From Saliphagus infecundisoli (lineage in GTDB: Archaea > Halobacteriota > Halobacteria > Halobacteriales > Natrialbaceae): a stretch of 64,000 nucleotides of DNA. The notes under the pieces were generated by a model, which was given only the letters and a program-made list of their open reading frames with translations, was not told where the DNA came from and did not search any database. The position numbers and the translations under genes were made by a program. Positions 50,153-57,953 of the stretch are shown here, in pieces. How positions within the stretch are numbered: position 1 is the first letter of the stretch; every line of letters starts with the position of its first letter. The stretch spans positions 62,001 through 126,000 of the forward strand of contig NZ_JAIWHV010000006.1 in NCBI RefSeq assembly GCF_020177375.1. The letters are read 5' to 3'.

Positions 50153-50995
50153 ATGCCGGAACGAACGCTCGTCGTCGGTACGAGCGGTTTCCTGGGGTCC
50201 GAAGTGACCCGTCAGCTCCGGGACGCCGACACTGACGTGGTCGGCACCGTTCACGAAGGGAAGGTCCCGATATCCGGGGTCGAGACGGTCGGGTACGACT
50301 TCTGGAACGACGATCTCGGGACGATACTCGACACGGAGGGGATCGAACGGGTCATCTTCGTAGCGACCGTCGAGCGGGGGGACGGCCGGAATCGGGGGCT
50401 CTTCGACCGATCTCTCGATCGGTTCGTGGACGCCTGTCGCGACCGGCGGGTCGTCTACGTCTCGACGGACGCCGTTTTCGACGGTGCTGACGGCCCGTAC
50501 GACGAGGGTAGCGATCCGTCTCCGGCGAGCGAGTACGGACGGCGCGTCCGGGCGTTCGAACGGGTCCTCGAAGATCACTGTCCCGACCACTGTATCGTCC
50601 GGCCGAGTTACCTCTATGGCTTCTCCGGGGGAACGCTCGATCCTCGACTCGCGGCTACGCGTGAGCGGATCCGTGACGGCGAGACGGTCGCGTACTTCGA
50701 GGACGCCTACAAGAGCCCGATCTCGATCGGCGACGCGGCCGAAATCGTCACCGACCTCACCCGCCACGAGGTGACTGGCGTCGTTCACGCCGCCGCCCCC
50801 AGAACGAGCATCCACGAGTTCCATCGGGCGGCGATGGACGCGCTCGACGAGCCCGCAGGACGGGTCGTCCCGGAATCGGTTCCTCCCGAGTCCGACTACC
50901 CGCGCGATACGTCGCTCGTCTCGGGCCGGCTCGAGTCGGTCCTTGGAGCCGACCCGGGACCGGTTTCGGAGGCTCTCGAACGGTCGAGGCCCTGA
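50153..50995 (+). CDS. RmlD-like NAD-dependent sugar-nucleotide reductase/epimerase
   Basis: 280 residues, extended SDR fold. TLVVGTSGFLGSEVTRQLRD holds the GxxGxxG dinucleotide loop; VVYVSTDAVFDGADGPYDEG is the RmlD/GME-type active block with the catalytic Ser/Thr, SEYGRRVRAFERVL carries the YxxxK-like site with Tyr but Arg at the Lys position, and IVRPSYLYGFSGG follows. The Lys replacement makes ordinary reductase chemistry doubtful. It sits 38 bases after lpdA, probably as a separate function. Confidence 0.8.
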   Translation: MPERTLVVGTSGFLGSEVTRQLRDADTDVVGTVHEGKVPISGVETVGYDFWNDDLGTILDTEGIERVIFVATVERGDGRNRGLFDRSLDRFVDACRDRRVVYVSTDAVFDGADGPYDEGSDPSPASEYGRRVRAFERVLEDHCPDHCIVRPSYLYGFSGGTLDPRLAATRERIRDGETVAYFEDAYKSPISIGDAAEIVTDLTRHEVTGVVHAAAPRTSIHEFHRAAMDALDEPAGRVVPESVPPESDYPRDTSLVSGRLESVLGADPGPVSEALERSRP

Positions 50996-51079
50996 TTCGG
51001 ACGATCGGTTACAGGTCATTGCACCGCCGGTCGAAACACGGCACTTCGATCGACCGGTACATCGTTGTCACCGACCGTA

Positions 51080-51523
51080 TCAGACGACGTCGACGGCGCC
51101 TTTCATCCCCTGGCGTTCGTGAGGCGTACAGATGTAGGCGTACCTACCCTCCGCCTCGAACTTGTGTTCGAACGTGTGACCCGCCTCCCCGGTCTGGTCG
51201 CTCTCGAAGGTGCCCTCGCGTTCGACGACGTTGTGGCGGCCGCCCGCCCCGGTCCACTCCCAGACGACGGTCGTTCCCCGGTCGACCCGGATCGCTGTCG
51301 GGAAAAAGGCGAGGCCGTCCCTGCCGGCACCGACCTCGACGCCCGTCTCTCCCTCCCCGGTCCGGTCGACCGTCCCGGGATGGTCGGCGTTTCCGAGCCA
51401 GCCGCCGTAGTCGGGTTCGTTCTCGACCATCTCCTCGTCGGCGTAGGGGTCGTCCTCGCCGAGACAGCCCGCGAGCGCGAACGCGCAGGCGACGAGGAGG
51501 GGGCGTCGCGAGGTCGATCGCAT
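51080..51523 (-). CDS. halocyanin (blue copper lipoprotein)
   Basis: 147 residues. Signal TSRRPLLVACAFALAG then Cys is a lipobox (LAGC), so the protein is a membrane-anchored lipoprotein. The cupredoxin domain shows copper ligands His in GAGGRHNVV, then Cys-His-Met in YICTPHERQGMKGAVDVV. DPYADEEMVENEPDYGGWLG is the halocyanin N-terminal signature. Small electron carrier on the outer face of the membrane. Start chosen at ATG 51523. Confidence 0.92.
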   Translation of the reverse strand: MRSTSRRPLLVACAFALAGCLGEDDPYADEEMVENEPDYGGWLGNADHPGTVDRTGEGETGVEVGAGRDGLAFFPTAIRVDRGTTVVWEWTGAGGRHNVVEREGTFESDQTGEAGHTFEHKFEAEGRYAYICTPHERQGMKGAVDVV

Positions 51524-51593
51524 ATCCCCGTTTTCGGGGCCGGCGCCATCACGGTTTCGAGCCCGCCCGGCGTACCCGACCCGCCGGGGCCGG

Positions 51594-52286
51594 TCAGCCG
51601 AGACCGAGCAGCGACCGCACCGTCCGGGTGCGGACGCCACACTCGTCGGCGTACTCGTAGTGCTCGCACTTCGAGCGGTTGGTGGTCCGCTCGGGCAACC
51701 CCTCCATCCCGCGGACGGTCGAGAGCGTCTGGCGGTACTCGGCCTTCCGGCGGGTCGAGAGCGTGATCCGACGGATCACGCCGTAGCGAGGGTACTCTAC
51801 GCAGGCGGTCTCGATCCGTTGCTGGCGGTCCCAGGCCAGGGCCTTCGCCGCCGCGACGGCGTGGACCGACTGGGCGTGCCAGACACCCTGTTCGGGTGGC
51901 TCCCCGACCGAGACTATCGAGGGCTCGAGGGGCTCCTCGAGCACCTTGTGGACGATCCCGTGGCAGTCCTTGCCCGCGACGTAGACGTCCCGCGCCGCGG
52001 GGTCGCGGATCGCCTCCCACCGACCGCTCTCCTCGAGCCGGTTCCGGGTGGCCTCGAGGGTCCGGCGGTACGCCGGGGGATCGACCGCGACCGGTTCGGC
52101 CGCGAGGTCGGCGTCGTCGGCCGCCAGCAGGTCCGAATACCGGACGGCGAGCGACCGCCGGTCGCCCACCTCGGGAGGCGGTTCGCGGTCGTCCTCCCGA
52201 TCCCGGTAGTAGTACTTTCGGGGGCAGTAGGCGGCCGTGCCGAGGTCACTGAGCGCGACCAGCGAACCGTCGTCCGCGGGAGTCAC
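51594..52286 (-). CDS. Cas4-like protein with degenerate nuclease and iron-sulfur sites
   Basis: 230 residues from GTG 52286. The N-terminal AYCPRKYYYRDREDD keeps the first Fe-S cysteine and the Cas4 start. C-terminally the usual CxxCx5C cluster reads CEHYEYADEC: the middle cysteine is Tyr. The nuclease region YVAGKDCHGIVHKVL lacks the expected catalytic Asp, and VSVGEPPEQGVWHAQSVHAV lacks the E-x-K motif although the Gln-x-x-Ala helix remains. So it is probably non-catalytic. No cas genes or CRISPR repeats are in the window; stand-alone forms of this type occur in haloarchaea. Confidence 0.75.
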   Translation of the reverse strand: MTPADDGSLVALSDLGTAAYCPRKYYYRDREDDREPPPEVGDRRSLAVRYSDLLAADDADLAAEPVAVDPPAYRRTLEATRNRLEESGRWEAIRDPAARDVYVAGKDCHGIVHKVLEEPLEPSIVSVGEPPEQGVWHAQSVHAVAAAKALAWDRQQRIETACVEYPRYGVIRRITLSTRRKAEYRQTLSTVRGMEGLPERTTNRSKCEHYEYADECGVRTRTVRSLLGLG

Positions 52287-52308
52287 GGGGCGTCTGGCCA
52301 CCCGATCG

Positions 52309-52317
52309 TATAAAACC
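52309..52317 (-). promoter_or_regulatory. TATA box of the Cas4-like gene; decides start
   Basis: Minus-strand GTTTTATAC centred 27 bases before the GTG at 52286. This favours a leaderless start there over the upstream GTG at 52301, which would lie ahead of the transcription start. Confidence 0.5.
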
Positions 52318-52404
52318 CGCGGACGGAGTGGATCGGTCGCGGACTCCCGCTCGTGGCGGTCCGTCAGGGGGATCGGCCCGCGGCCGGAACCATCGTCGAC
52401 AGGT

Positions 52405-52418
52405 TTACCAGTCGGTAC
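52405..52418. promoter_or_regulatory. putative operator upstream of the CoA transferase (TTACCAGTCGGTAC)
   Basis: Inverted half-sites TACC/GGTA, identical at 11 of 14 positions to the element between tetR and the amidohydrolase gene (54422-54435). Overlaps a TTTACC TATA-like sequence. Confidence 0.5.
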
Positions 52419-52440
52419 TCCGACTCCCTACAGGAGCGTG

Positions 52441-52465
52441 CGGTACGGTTCCATCCATCGTACCG
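52441..52465. repeat. inverted repeat in the CoA-transferase leader
   Basis: Perfect 7-base arms CGGTACG (52441-52447) and CGTACCG (52459-52465) around an 11-base loop; shares the CGGTA/TACCG core of the operator at 52405. Confidence 0.5.
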
Positions 52466-52532
52466 TGGGCGGCCCGGCGGGAATCATGACATTCGAACGC
52501 ATGCGGCGACTCGGCGACGCCGGAGAGGGGCC

Positions 52533-53741
52533 ATGAGCAGACGGATACTCGAGGGCGTGACCGTTCTGGATCTCTCGACGTTCGTCACCGGTGGCTTCTG
52601 CTCGGCGATGCTCGCCAACCAGGGCGCGGAGGTCCTCAAGGTCGAACAACCCGGCTACGGCGACGCCATCCGCCACTCCGGACCGCCCTTCGTCGAGGGC
52701 GAATCGCCGTACTACTGGACGCTGAACTACGGGAAGAAGAGCCTCGAACTCGACCTGAAGGAGCCCCGGGCACGGGAGGCGCTGTACGAGTTGGTCGAGG
52801 AAACCGATGTTTTCGTCCAGAACTTCCGGCCGGGCACCGCAGAACGTCTGGAGGTCGATTACGACACGATCGCCGAGCACAACGAGGACGTGATCTACCT
52901 CGCCATATCGGCGTTCGGCCAGACGGGTCCCTGGCGCAAACGCTCGGGGTACGACCTGCTGATCCAGGGGATGAGCGGGATCATGAGCGTCACCGGCGAG
53001 GCCGAGCGCCAGCCGGTGAAAGTCGGCCTGCCGATGACGGACCTGATCACCGCGATGTGGGCCGCCTTCGGCGCGACGACCGCGCTCTACCGCCGCGAGC
53101 GCACCGGCGAGGGCGAGTACGTCGATCTCGGGATGCTCGAGGCGACGCTGCCCTGGCTCACCAAACAGGCCGGGATGGCCTTCGCCGGCGAGAAGACCGG
53201 ACGGATGGGGACGAAAGATCCCGTTCTCGCGCCCTACCAGACCTACGAAACCGCGGACGGCTACCTCAACGTCTGTGTCCTCAACGAGAAGCTCTGGGCC
53301 GAACTCTGTGGGGCCATCGACCGCCCCGACCTCCCCGAGGACGACCGCTTCGAGACGAACGCAGACCGGGTCGAACACGTCGAGGAACTCGAAGCCGAGC
53401 TGGAGGCGACCCTCCGTGAACGGACGACCGAGGAGTGGATCGAGGTCATCGCCGAGGACGCCGGAGTTCCGGCCGGGCCGGTCTACGACGTCGAGGAGGC
53501 TCTGAACAATCCCCAGATCGAGGCCCGGGGGACGATCACCGAACTCGAGCATCCCGAACTCGGGACGATCCCGGTGATCGAACACCCGCTGAAGTTCGAG
53601 GGCGCCGACAGCGGCTTCGAACTCCCGCCGCCGCTGTTAGGCGAGCACAACCGCGAGGTGTTCCGGGAACTTGGCTACTCCGAAGGAGAGATCGACGAAC
53701 TGGCCGAGGCGGGCGTTTTCGGGGACGACGGCGGGGAGTGA
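52533..53741 (+). CDS. CaiB/BaiF family III CoA-transferase
   Basis: 402 residues. EGVTVLDLSTFVTGGFCSAM, GAEVLKVEQPGYGDAIR and FVQNFRPGTAERLEVDY are the family-III blocks; the catalytic Asp is expected in VGLPMTDLITAM (~residue 170). The C-terminal region contains GVPAGPVYDVEEALNNPQIE. It moves CoA between a donor acyl-CoA and an organic acid, cytoplasmic. Start ATG 52533 preceded by GGAGAGGGG. Convergent with tetR, ten bases apart, and apparently sharing an operator with it. Likely part of a carboxylic-acid degradation group. Confidence 0.92.
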   Translation: MSRRILEGVTVLDLSTFVTGGFCSAMLANQGAEVLKVEQPGYGDAIRHSGPPFVEGESPYYWTLNYGKKSLELDLKEPRAREALYELVEETDVFVQNFRPGTAERLEVDYDTIAEHNEDVIYLAISAFGQTGPWRKRSGYDLLIQGMSGIMSVTGEAERQPVKVGLPMTDLITAMWAAFGATTALYRRERTGEGEYVDLGMLEATLPWLTKQAGMAFAGEKTGRMGTKDPVLAPYQTYETADGYLNVCVLNEKLWAELCGAIDRPDLPEDDRFETNADRVEHVEELEAELEATLRERTTEEWIEVIAEDAGVPAGPVYDVEEALNNPQIEARGTITELEHPELGTIPVIEHPLKFEGADSGFELPPPLLGEHNREVFRELGYSEGEIDELAEAGVFGDDGGE

Positions 53742-53751
53742 AGTTCACCAG

Positions 53752-54366
53752 TCAGTCGTCGGCGGACAGCGAGTCGAGGACGAACTCGTCGATGGCCCGG
53801 CGGGCCTGTTCGGGGGCGTCCTCGTGGCCCAGCGCGATCCGGCGCCCGCGGGCGGCGTGGATGACGTCCGTGAGGAGTTGGCCCATCAGTTCGGCGTCGA
53901 CGGCGCGGAACTCCCCCTCTTCTATTCCCCGCTCGACGACCTCGACAACGCTGCCCCGGATCCGGTCGTAGTGGTCGTCGAACAGCGCCCGGTGGTCGTC
54001 GTCGTTCTGGGCGTAGGTGTAGAGTTCGTGGTAGACCTTCATCCGGTCCCAGTGGCCGAACTCCTCGAACTCCGGGCCGAACAGACACTGGTCGATCCGG
54101 GCGTCGAGTTCCGTCCTCGGGTCGGCGTCCTCCTCGACCTCGACGCTTCCCTCGTACTGGTCGATGACGTACTCGAGAAACGAAGACATCAGGTCGTGCT
54201 TGCCGTCGAAGTGGTAGTGGATGACCTGTCTCGTGAGATCCATCTCCTCGCCGATGTCGCGCATCCGGAAGTCCGTATAGCCGTGCTCGCTCAGCGCGCG
54301 GAAGGTCGCCTCCATGATCACGTCCTCGGTGTCCTTCGCCGAGACCGTCTCGCCGGGGTCGCTCAT
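53752..54366 (-). CDS. TetR/AcrR-family regulator
   Basis: 204 residues. The N-terminal helix-turn-helix is EATFRALSEHGYTDFRMRDI then GEEMDLTRQVIHYHFDGKHD (~residues 20-58), the TetR signature ending in YHF. The all-helical ligand-binding part follows and is acidic. Start chosen at ATG 54366 (MSDPGETV), with GTGTTATG about 27 bases upstream as TATA. Divergent from the amidohydrolase gene; two overlapping palindromes lie between them. Ligand could be an acyl-CoA or the acid handled by the neighbouring enzymes. Confidence 0.9.
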   Translation of the reverse strand: MSDPGETVSAKDTEDVIMEATFRALSEHGYTDFRMRDIGEEMDLTRQVIHYHFDGKHDLMSSFLEYVIDQYEGSVEVEEDADPRTELDARIDQCLFGPEFEEFGHWDRMKVYHELYTYAQNDDDHRALFDDHYDRIRGSVVEVVERGIEEGEFRAVDAELMGQLLTDVIHAARGRRIALGHEDAPEQARRAIDEFVLDSLSADD

Positions 54367-54421
54367 ACCGACTCTCGTAGAGAGACCCACATAACACGAA
54401 CGTTCCGATCCATCGCGTCCC

Positions 54422-54444
54422 TTACCGGGCGGTAAAGTTTTACC
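54422..54444. promoter_or_regulatory. overlapping palindromes between tetR and the amidohydrolase gene
   Basis: TTACCGGGCGGTAA (54422-54435, 6-base arms) overlaps GGTAAAGTTTTACC (54431-54444, 6-base arms). The second contains the TATA box (GTTTTACC) of the amidohydrolase gene, 27 bases before its ATG, so binding here would block that promoter. Confidence 0.6.
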
Positions 54445-54470
54445 CTCGCGGTCAGATTACCGTACCGCCC

Positions 54471-55826
54471 ATGACACGAACGATCGTGAAGAACGGAACC
54501 GTCGTCTCCCTCGATCCGGAGATCGGCCAACTCGAGGAGGGGGACGTCCTGATCGAGGAGGGAGAGATCGTCGAGGTCGGACGCGGGCTCTCGACGGACA
54601 ACGCCGAGGTCATCGACGCCGAGGGCCGGATCGTCCTGCCGGGGTTCGTGGATTCACACGTTCACCTCGCACAGACCCAGGTCCGGGGGATTGCGGGCGA
54701 CTGGTCGCTCATGGGCGAGTACTTCGAGCACATGCTCGGTAACGTCACCGGACTCTACCGGCCGGAGGACATGTATCTCGGCGGCCTCTTCGGCGCCTTC
54801 GAGAAGCTCCATACGGGGACGACGACGGCCCTGGACTGGTCGTACCCGAACACGCTCGAACACGGCGAGAGAGCGGTCGACGCGCTCCGGGACGCCGGAC
54901 TGCGTGCGGTGTACACCTACGGCCCGCCGGGCGACGACGCCGCCAAGTGGTGGTTCGAGAGCGACGTCGGCCTGCCCGAGGAGAACGTTCGTGACCTCTA
55001 CGAGGAACGGATCCGCGACGACGACCTGCTCGGTCTGGCGCTCGGGCTCCGGGGACCGGATTTCTGTACCGACGACATCGCCCGGGGCGATCTGGAACTG
55101 GCCCGCGACCTCGGCGTCCCCGCGACGGTCCACATGGGTGCGGCGTGTTGGCCCTCGTCGGTTTACGGCGACGACTACCAGGGCTTTGGCTGTCTCGAGG
55201 ACATGCTCGATTCCGACGTCAACGTCGCCCACGGGAACCACTTCTCCCAGGAGGACGTAGACCACGCCGTCTCCCAGGGAGTCTCCTTCTCCTCGACCCC
55301 CGAGGTCGAGATGCAGATGGGCCACGGCATTCCGGTCACCGGGAAGGTTCTCGAAGCCGGCGGCCGGCCGGCCTGGGGCGTCGACGTCTGTTCGGACGTC
55401 AGCGGCGACGTGACTTCCCAGATGCGGATCGGGCTCCAGGTCCAGCGAATGTTCGAGAACCAGGCGATTCTGAAGGGTCACGAGGAGGTCACCAAGGTCG
55501 GGATCACCGCGCGGGACACCCTCGAGATGGCGACGATCGAGGGCGCGAAGGCCCTGGGGTTAGAGGATGATATCGGGACGCTCACGCCGGGCAAACGCGC
55601 CGATCTGATCACGGTACGAGCCCACGACTTCATGACGGCACCCTCGCACTCGCCGATCCAGACCGTCGTCTTCCAGTCCGATCCCTCCCACATCGAGACG
55701 GTGCTCGTAGACGGCGAGGCGGTCAAACGCGACGGCAAACTCCTGAACCCCAAAGTCGAGGGGGAGTTCGACCGGTTCGTCGAGTCGGGCCGGCGCCTGA
55801 TGGACGAAGCCGGGATCGATCTCTGA
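54471..55826 (+). CDS. amidohydrolase (cytosine/methylthioadenosine-deaminase-like)
   Basis: 451 residues, TIM-barrel metal-dependent hydrolase. The metal-binding HxH is in VLPGFVDSHVHLAQTQVRG (~residues 56-74), further ligands in ATVHMGAACWPSSVYG, VAHGNHFSQEDVDHAV and the Asp of WGVDVCSDVSGDVTSQ. It is related to the SsnA/TrzA/MtaD group (deaminases and dechlorinases). The exact substrate is open. Leaderless promoter overlapped by the putative operator. Followed by an FAH-family gene 46 bases later, probably co-transcribed. Confidence 0.88.
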   Translation: MTRTIVKNGTVVSLDPEIGQLEEGDVLIEEGEIVEVGRGLSTDNAEVIDAEGRIVLPGFVDSHVHLAQTQVRGIAGDWSLMGEYFEHMLGNVTGLYRPEDMYLGGLFGAFEKLHTGTTTALDWSYPNTLEHGERAVDALRDAGLRAVYTYGPPGDDAAKWWFESDVGLPEENVRDLYEERIRDDDLLGLALGLRGPDFCTDDIARGDLELARDLGVPATVHMGAACWPSSVYGDDYQGFGCLEDMLDSDVNVAHGNHFSQEDVDHAVSQGVSFSSTPEVEMQMGHGIPVTGKVLEAGGRPAWGVDVCSDVSGDVTSQMRIGLQVQRMFENQAILKGHEEVTKVGITARDTLEMATIEGAKALGLEDDIGTLTPGKRADLITVRAHDFMTAPSHSPIQTVVFQSDPSHIETVLVDGEAVKRDGKLLNPKVEGEFDRFVESGRRLMDEAGIDL

Positions 55827-55872
55827 GTACGGACCAAAGTACCTACCACGACACCCATCCACGTATCCACCC

Positions 55873-56757
55873 ATGAGACTCGGACAATACCGAACGGAAG
55901 ACGCGGACCGACAGTGGTGTGGCGTCTCGACCGACGACGGCGTCGTCTCGCTCCCGGAAGCCGGCGAGAGCGCCGGAATCGAGATTGGCCCGGGAACGAC
56001 TGACCTGCTCGCCGGCTGGGAGTGGCAGCGAAAGGCCGAGTTGGCCGTCGAGTACGCCGCCGAGACAGGGATCGGCCTCCACGACCACGAAGCGGTCGAA
56101 CGGGCCGCCCCCGTTACCGACCCCGGGAAGATCGTCTGCGTCGGGCTCAACTACCGGGACCACGCCGAGGAGGGCGACAACCCGATCCCCGAGGAACCCG
56201 TCCTCTTCTCGAAGTTCCCGACGTGCGTGACGGGGCCCGAAAGTTCGATCGCGTGGGACCCCGAGCTCACCGAGAAGGTCGATTACGAGGCCGAACTCGT
56301 CGCCGTCATTGGCCGGGAAGCCCGCCGGGTCGATCCCGAGGAGGCCATGGAGTACGTCGCCGGCTTCACCGTCGGCAACGACGTCTCCGCGCGGGACCTC
56401 CAGCACGGCGACGGCCAGTGGGTTCGGGGCAAGAGCCTCGATACGTTCGCGCCGATCGGCCCCGACCTCGTGACGACCGACGAGATTGAGGACCCCCACG
56501 ACCTCGAGATCTGGACCGAGGTGAACGGCGAGCGCCTCCAGGAATCGACGACCGACCAGCTGATCTTCGGGATCGACGACCTCGTCGCCTTCTGCAGTCG
56601 GGCGTTTACCCTCCGACCGGGGGACCTGCTCTTTACGGGAACGCCCCCCGGCGTCGGCGTCTACCGGGAGCCGCCCGTGCTCCTGGAGGACGGCGACAGC
56701 GTGACGGTGGGGGTCGAGGACGTCGGCGAGTTGACCAATTCCTGTCGGTACGGGTAG
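55873..56757 (+). CDS. fumarylacetoacetate hydrolase (FAH) family protein
   Basis: 294 residues. An N-terminal small domain is followed by the FAH fold: GKIVCVGLNYRDHAEEGDNP (~residues 90-109), EKVDYEAELVAVIGREARR with the ExE metal site, GFTVGNDVSARDLQ with the third acidic ligand, and LLFTGTPPGVGVYREPP. This group includes 2-hydroxyhepta-dienedioate isomerases, acylpyruvases and oxaloacetate decarboxylases. Substrate not determined. Next to an amidohydrolase and a CoA transferase, suggesting a catabolic route for a ring- or amide-containing acid. Confidence 0.92.
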   Translation: MRLGQYRTEDADRQWCGVSTDDGVVSLPEAGESAGIEIGPGTTDLLAGWEWQRKAELAVEYAAETGIGLHDHEAVERAAPVTDPGKIVCVGLNYRDHAEEGDNPIPEEPVLFSKFPTCVTGPESSIAWDPELTEKVDYEAELVAVIGREARRVDPEEAMEYVAGFTVGNDVSARDLQHGDGQWVRGKSLDTFAPIGPDLVTTDEIEDPHDLEIWTEVNGERLQESTTDQLIFGIDDLVAFCSRAFTLRPGDLLFTGTPPGVGVYREPPVLLEDGDSVTVGVEDVGELTNSCRYG

Positions 56758-56876
56758 TCGGCCGGGAGACGGGCGGAACCGCTCGGATACGGGTCGACTC
56801 CCTCCCGCCTCCGGGACCGGAGCCGAACCCCCTCCCGTGGCAGACGCGGCGGGCCTCGACGGGTGTTTCACCCCCC

Positions 56877-56908
56877 GAGACGATCCCACCTCGTGAGACA
56901 ATCCCACC
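56877..56908. repeat. 14-bp direct repeat at the DUF4870 promoter
   Basis: GAGACGATCCCACC (56877-56890) and GAGACAATCCCACC (56895-56908), 13 of 14 identical, 18 bases apart and ending two bases before the TATA region at 56911. Suitable position for an activator or TFB-assisting protein. Confidence 0.55.
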
Positions 56909-56910
56909 CA

Positions 56911-56920
56911 ATTAATATAT
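56911..56920 (+). promoter_or_regulatory. TATA box upstream of the DUF4870 gene
   Basis: ATTAATATAT; would start a transcript near 56943 with a ~48-base leader to ATG 56991. Confidence 0.5.
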
Positions 56921-56990
56921 CTGACTATCACCCCTGTTGACTGGTAGGAGAGGAACCGCCACGGGACGGCTATCCTCACCGAGACAACAA

Positions 56991-57437
56991 ATGGCAAGCA
57001 AGACATCAGACGTGGATATCGAGGCGGAGACTGCGGCGGAACCAACGGAGCCGACCGAAACCGGATCGGGGCTGGACGAGAACGTCGCGGGGGCGCTCTC
57101 GTATCTGTTCGGGTTCGTCACAGGACTGATCTTCTTCCTGATCGAAAAGGAGAACCGGTTCGTGCGGTTTCACGCCGCCCAGAGCATGGTCGTTACCGGC
57201 CTGCTCTTCCTGGCGTACGTCGCTCTCAGCATCGTCGGAACCGTCATTTCGACGGTGCTGTTCGCGAGCACGAGCACGTTCCTCGTCGGCAGCATCGTCT
57301 CGCTGGTCCTCGGACTGGTCTGGCTGGCGCTCATCGTCGGCGGGTTCGCGCTCTGGGTCTACCTCATGGTCAACGCCTACCGGGGCGAGACCACCCGACT
57401 ACCGGTGGCCGCGGGGATCGCCGACAAACTGGTCTGA
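56991..57437 (+). CDS. DUF4870 membrane protein
   Basis: 148 residues. After a ~30-residue acidic start come LDENVAGALSYLFGFVTGLI and FLIEKENRFVRFHAAQSMVV, the DUF4870 signature (helix, KE(N/S)xFVRFHAxQ loop, helix), then two further hydrophobic segments. Function unknown. First gene of an apparent cluster (56991-60907) all on the plus strand; the next gene begins three bases after its stop. Confidence 0.85.
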   Translation: MASKTSDVDIEAETAAEPTEPTETGSGLDENVAGALSYLFGFVTGLIFFLIEKENRFVRFHAAQSMVVTGLLFLAYVALSIVGTVISTVLFASTSTFLVGSIVSLVLGLVWLALIVGGFALWVYLMVNAYRGETTRLPVAAGIADKLV

Positions 57438-57440
57438 GCG

Positions 57441-57914
57441 GTGGTTCCCACGAACCGGGGGGAGAAACCGACGGCAAGGGTCGAGACCTACGTCGACGAC
57501 GAGTACGGCTACCGGCTCGTGTACCCCGCCGACTGGCGCGTCGAGGCCGAGCCGGCGGGCGGGGCGTCGTTCGACGACCCGCGGGGATCGGCCGGCGCGA
57601 CCGTCACCGTCGACGACGGCGTCGACTGCACGCTGACGGCATACGTCGCGGCCTTCCTCGACGCCCTCGAGGCCGACGACCACATCGGATCCCTCGAGGC
57701 CCTCGACCGCCGGGACGTCGCCCTCGAGGGCGGACGAACGGCGAGCGTGGTCGAGTACGCCTACCGCTCGGACGGCGAACGCTGGCGGCTCACCTACCTC
57801 TTCGCGCTCGCGGAGGGGACCGGCTACGTCCTCGGGGTGGACTGGAACGACGAGGACGACCTCGACGAACTCGCGACGCGGGTCGCCGAGTCGTTCGCCC
57901 TCGAGACGGACTGA
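57441..57914 (+). CDS. PsbP-like small protein
   Basis: 157 residues from GTG 57441. No signal peptide. The block ETYVDDEYGYRLVYPADWRV is typical of PsbP/Mog1-like domains (YGFSI-type YPxxW), with YVLGVDWNDEDDLDELATRV near the end. It may fold as that beta-alpha-beta module; in haloarchaea its role is unknown. The absence of a signal while the neighbours are secreted is notable. Starts three bases after DUF4870, so it is likely co-transcribed. Confidence 0.7.
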   Translation: MVPTNRGEKPTARVETYVDDEYGYRLVYPADWRVEAEPAGGASFDDPRGSAGATVTVDDGVDCTLTAYVAAFLDALEADDHIGSLEALDRRDVALEGGRTASVVEYAYRSDGERWRLTYLFALAEGTGYVLGVDWNDEDDLDELATRVAESFALETD

Positions 57915-57953
57915 AAACGGACCGGAACCCGAAAACGACACGGACGATACATC

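Noticed and set aside
51594-52286. Cas4-like gene considered as a sign of a CRISPR locus
   Set aside because: No cas1/cas2 or repeat-spacer array is present anywhere in the window, and the protein lacks catalytic residues.
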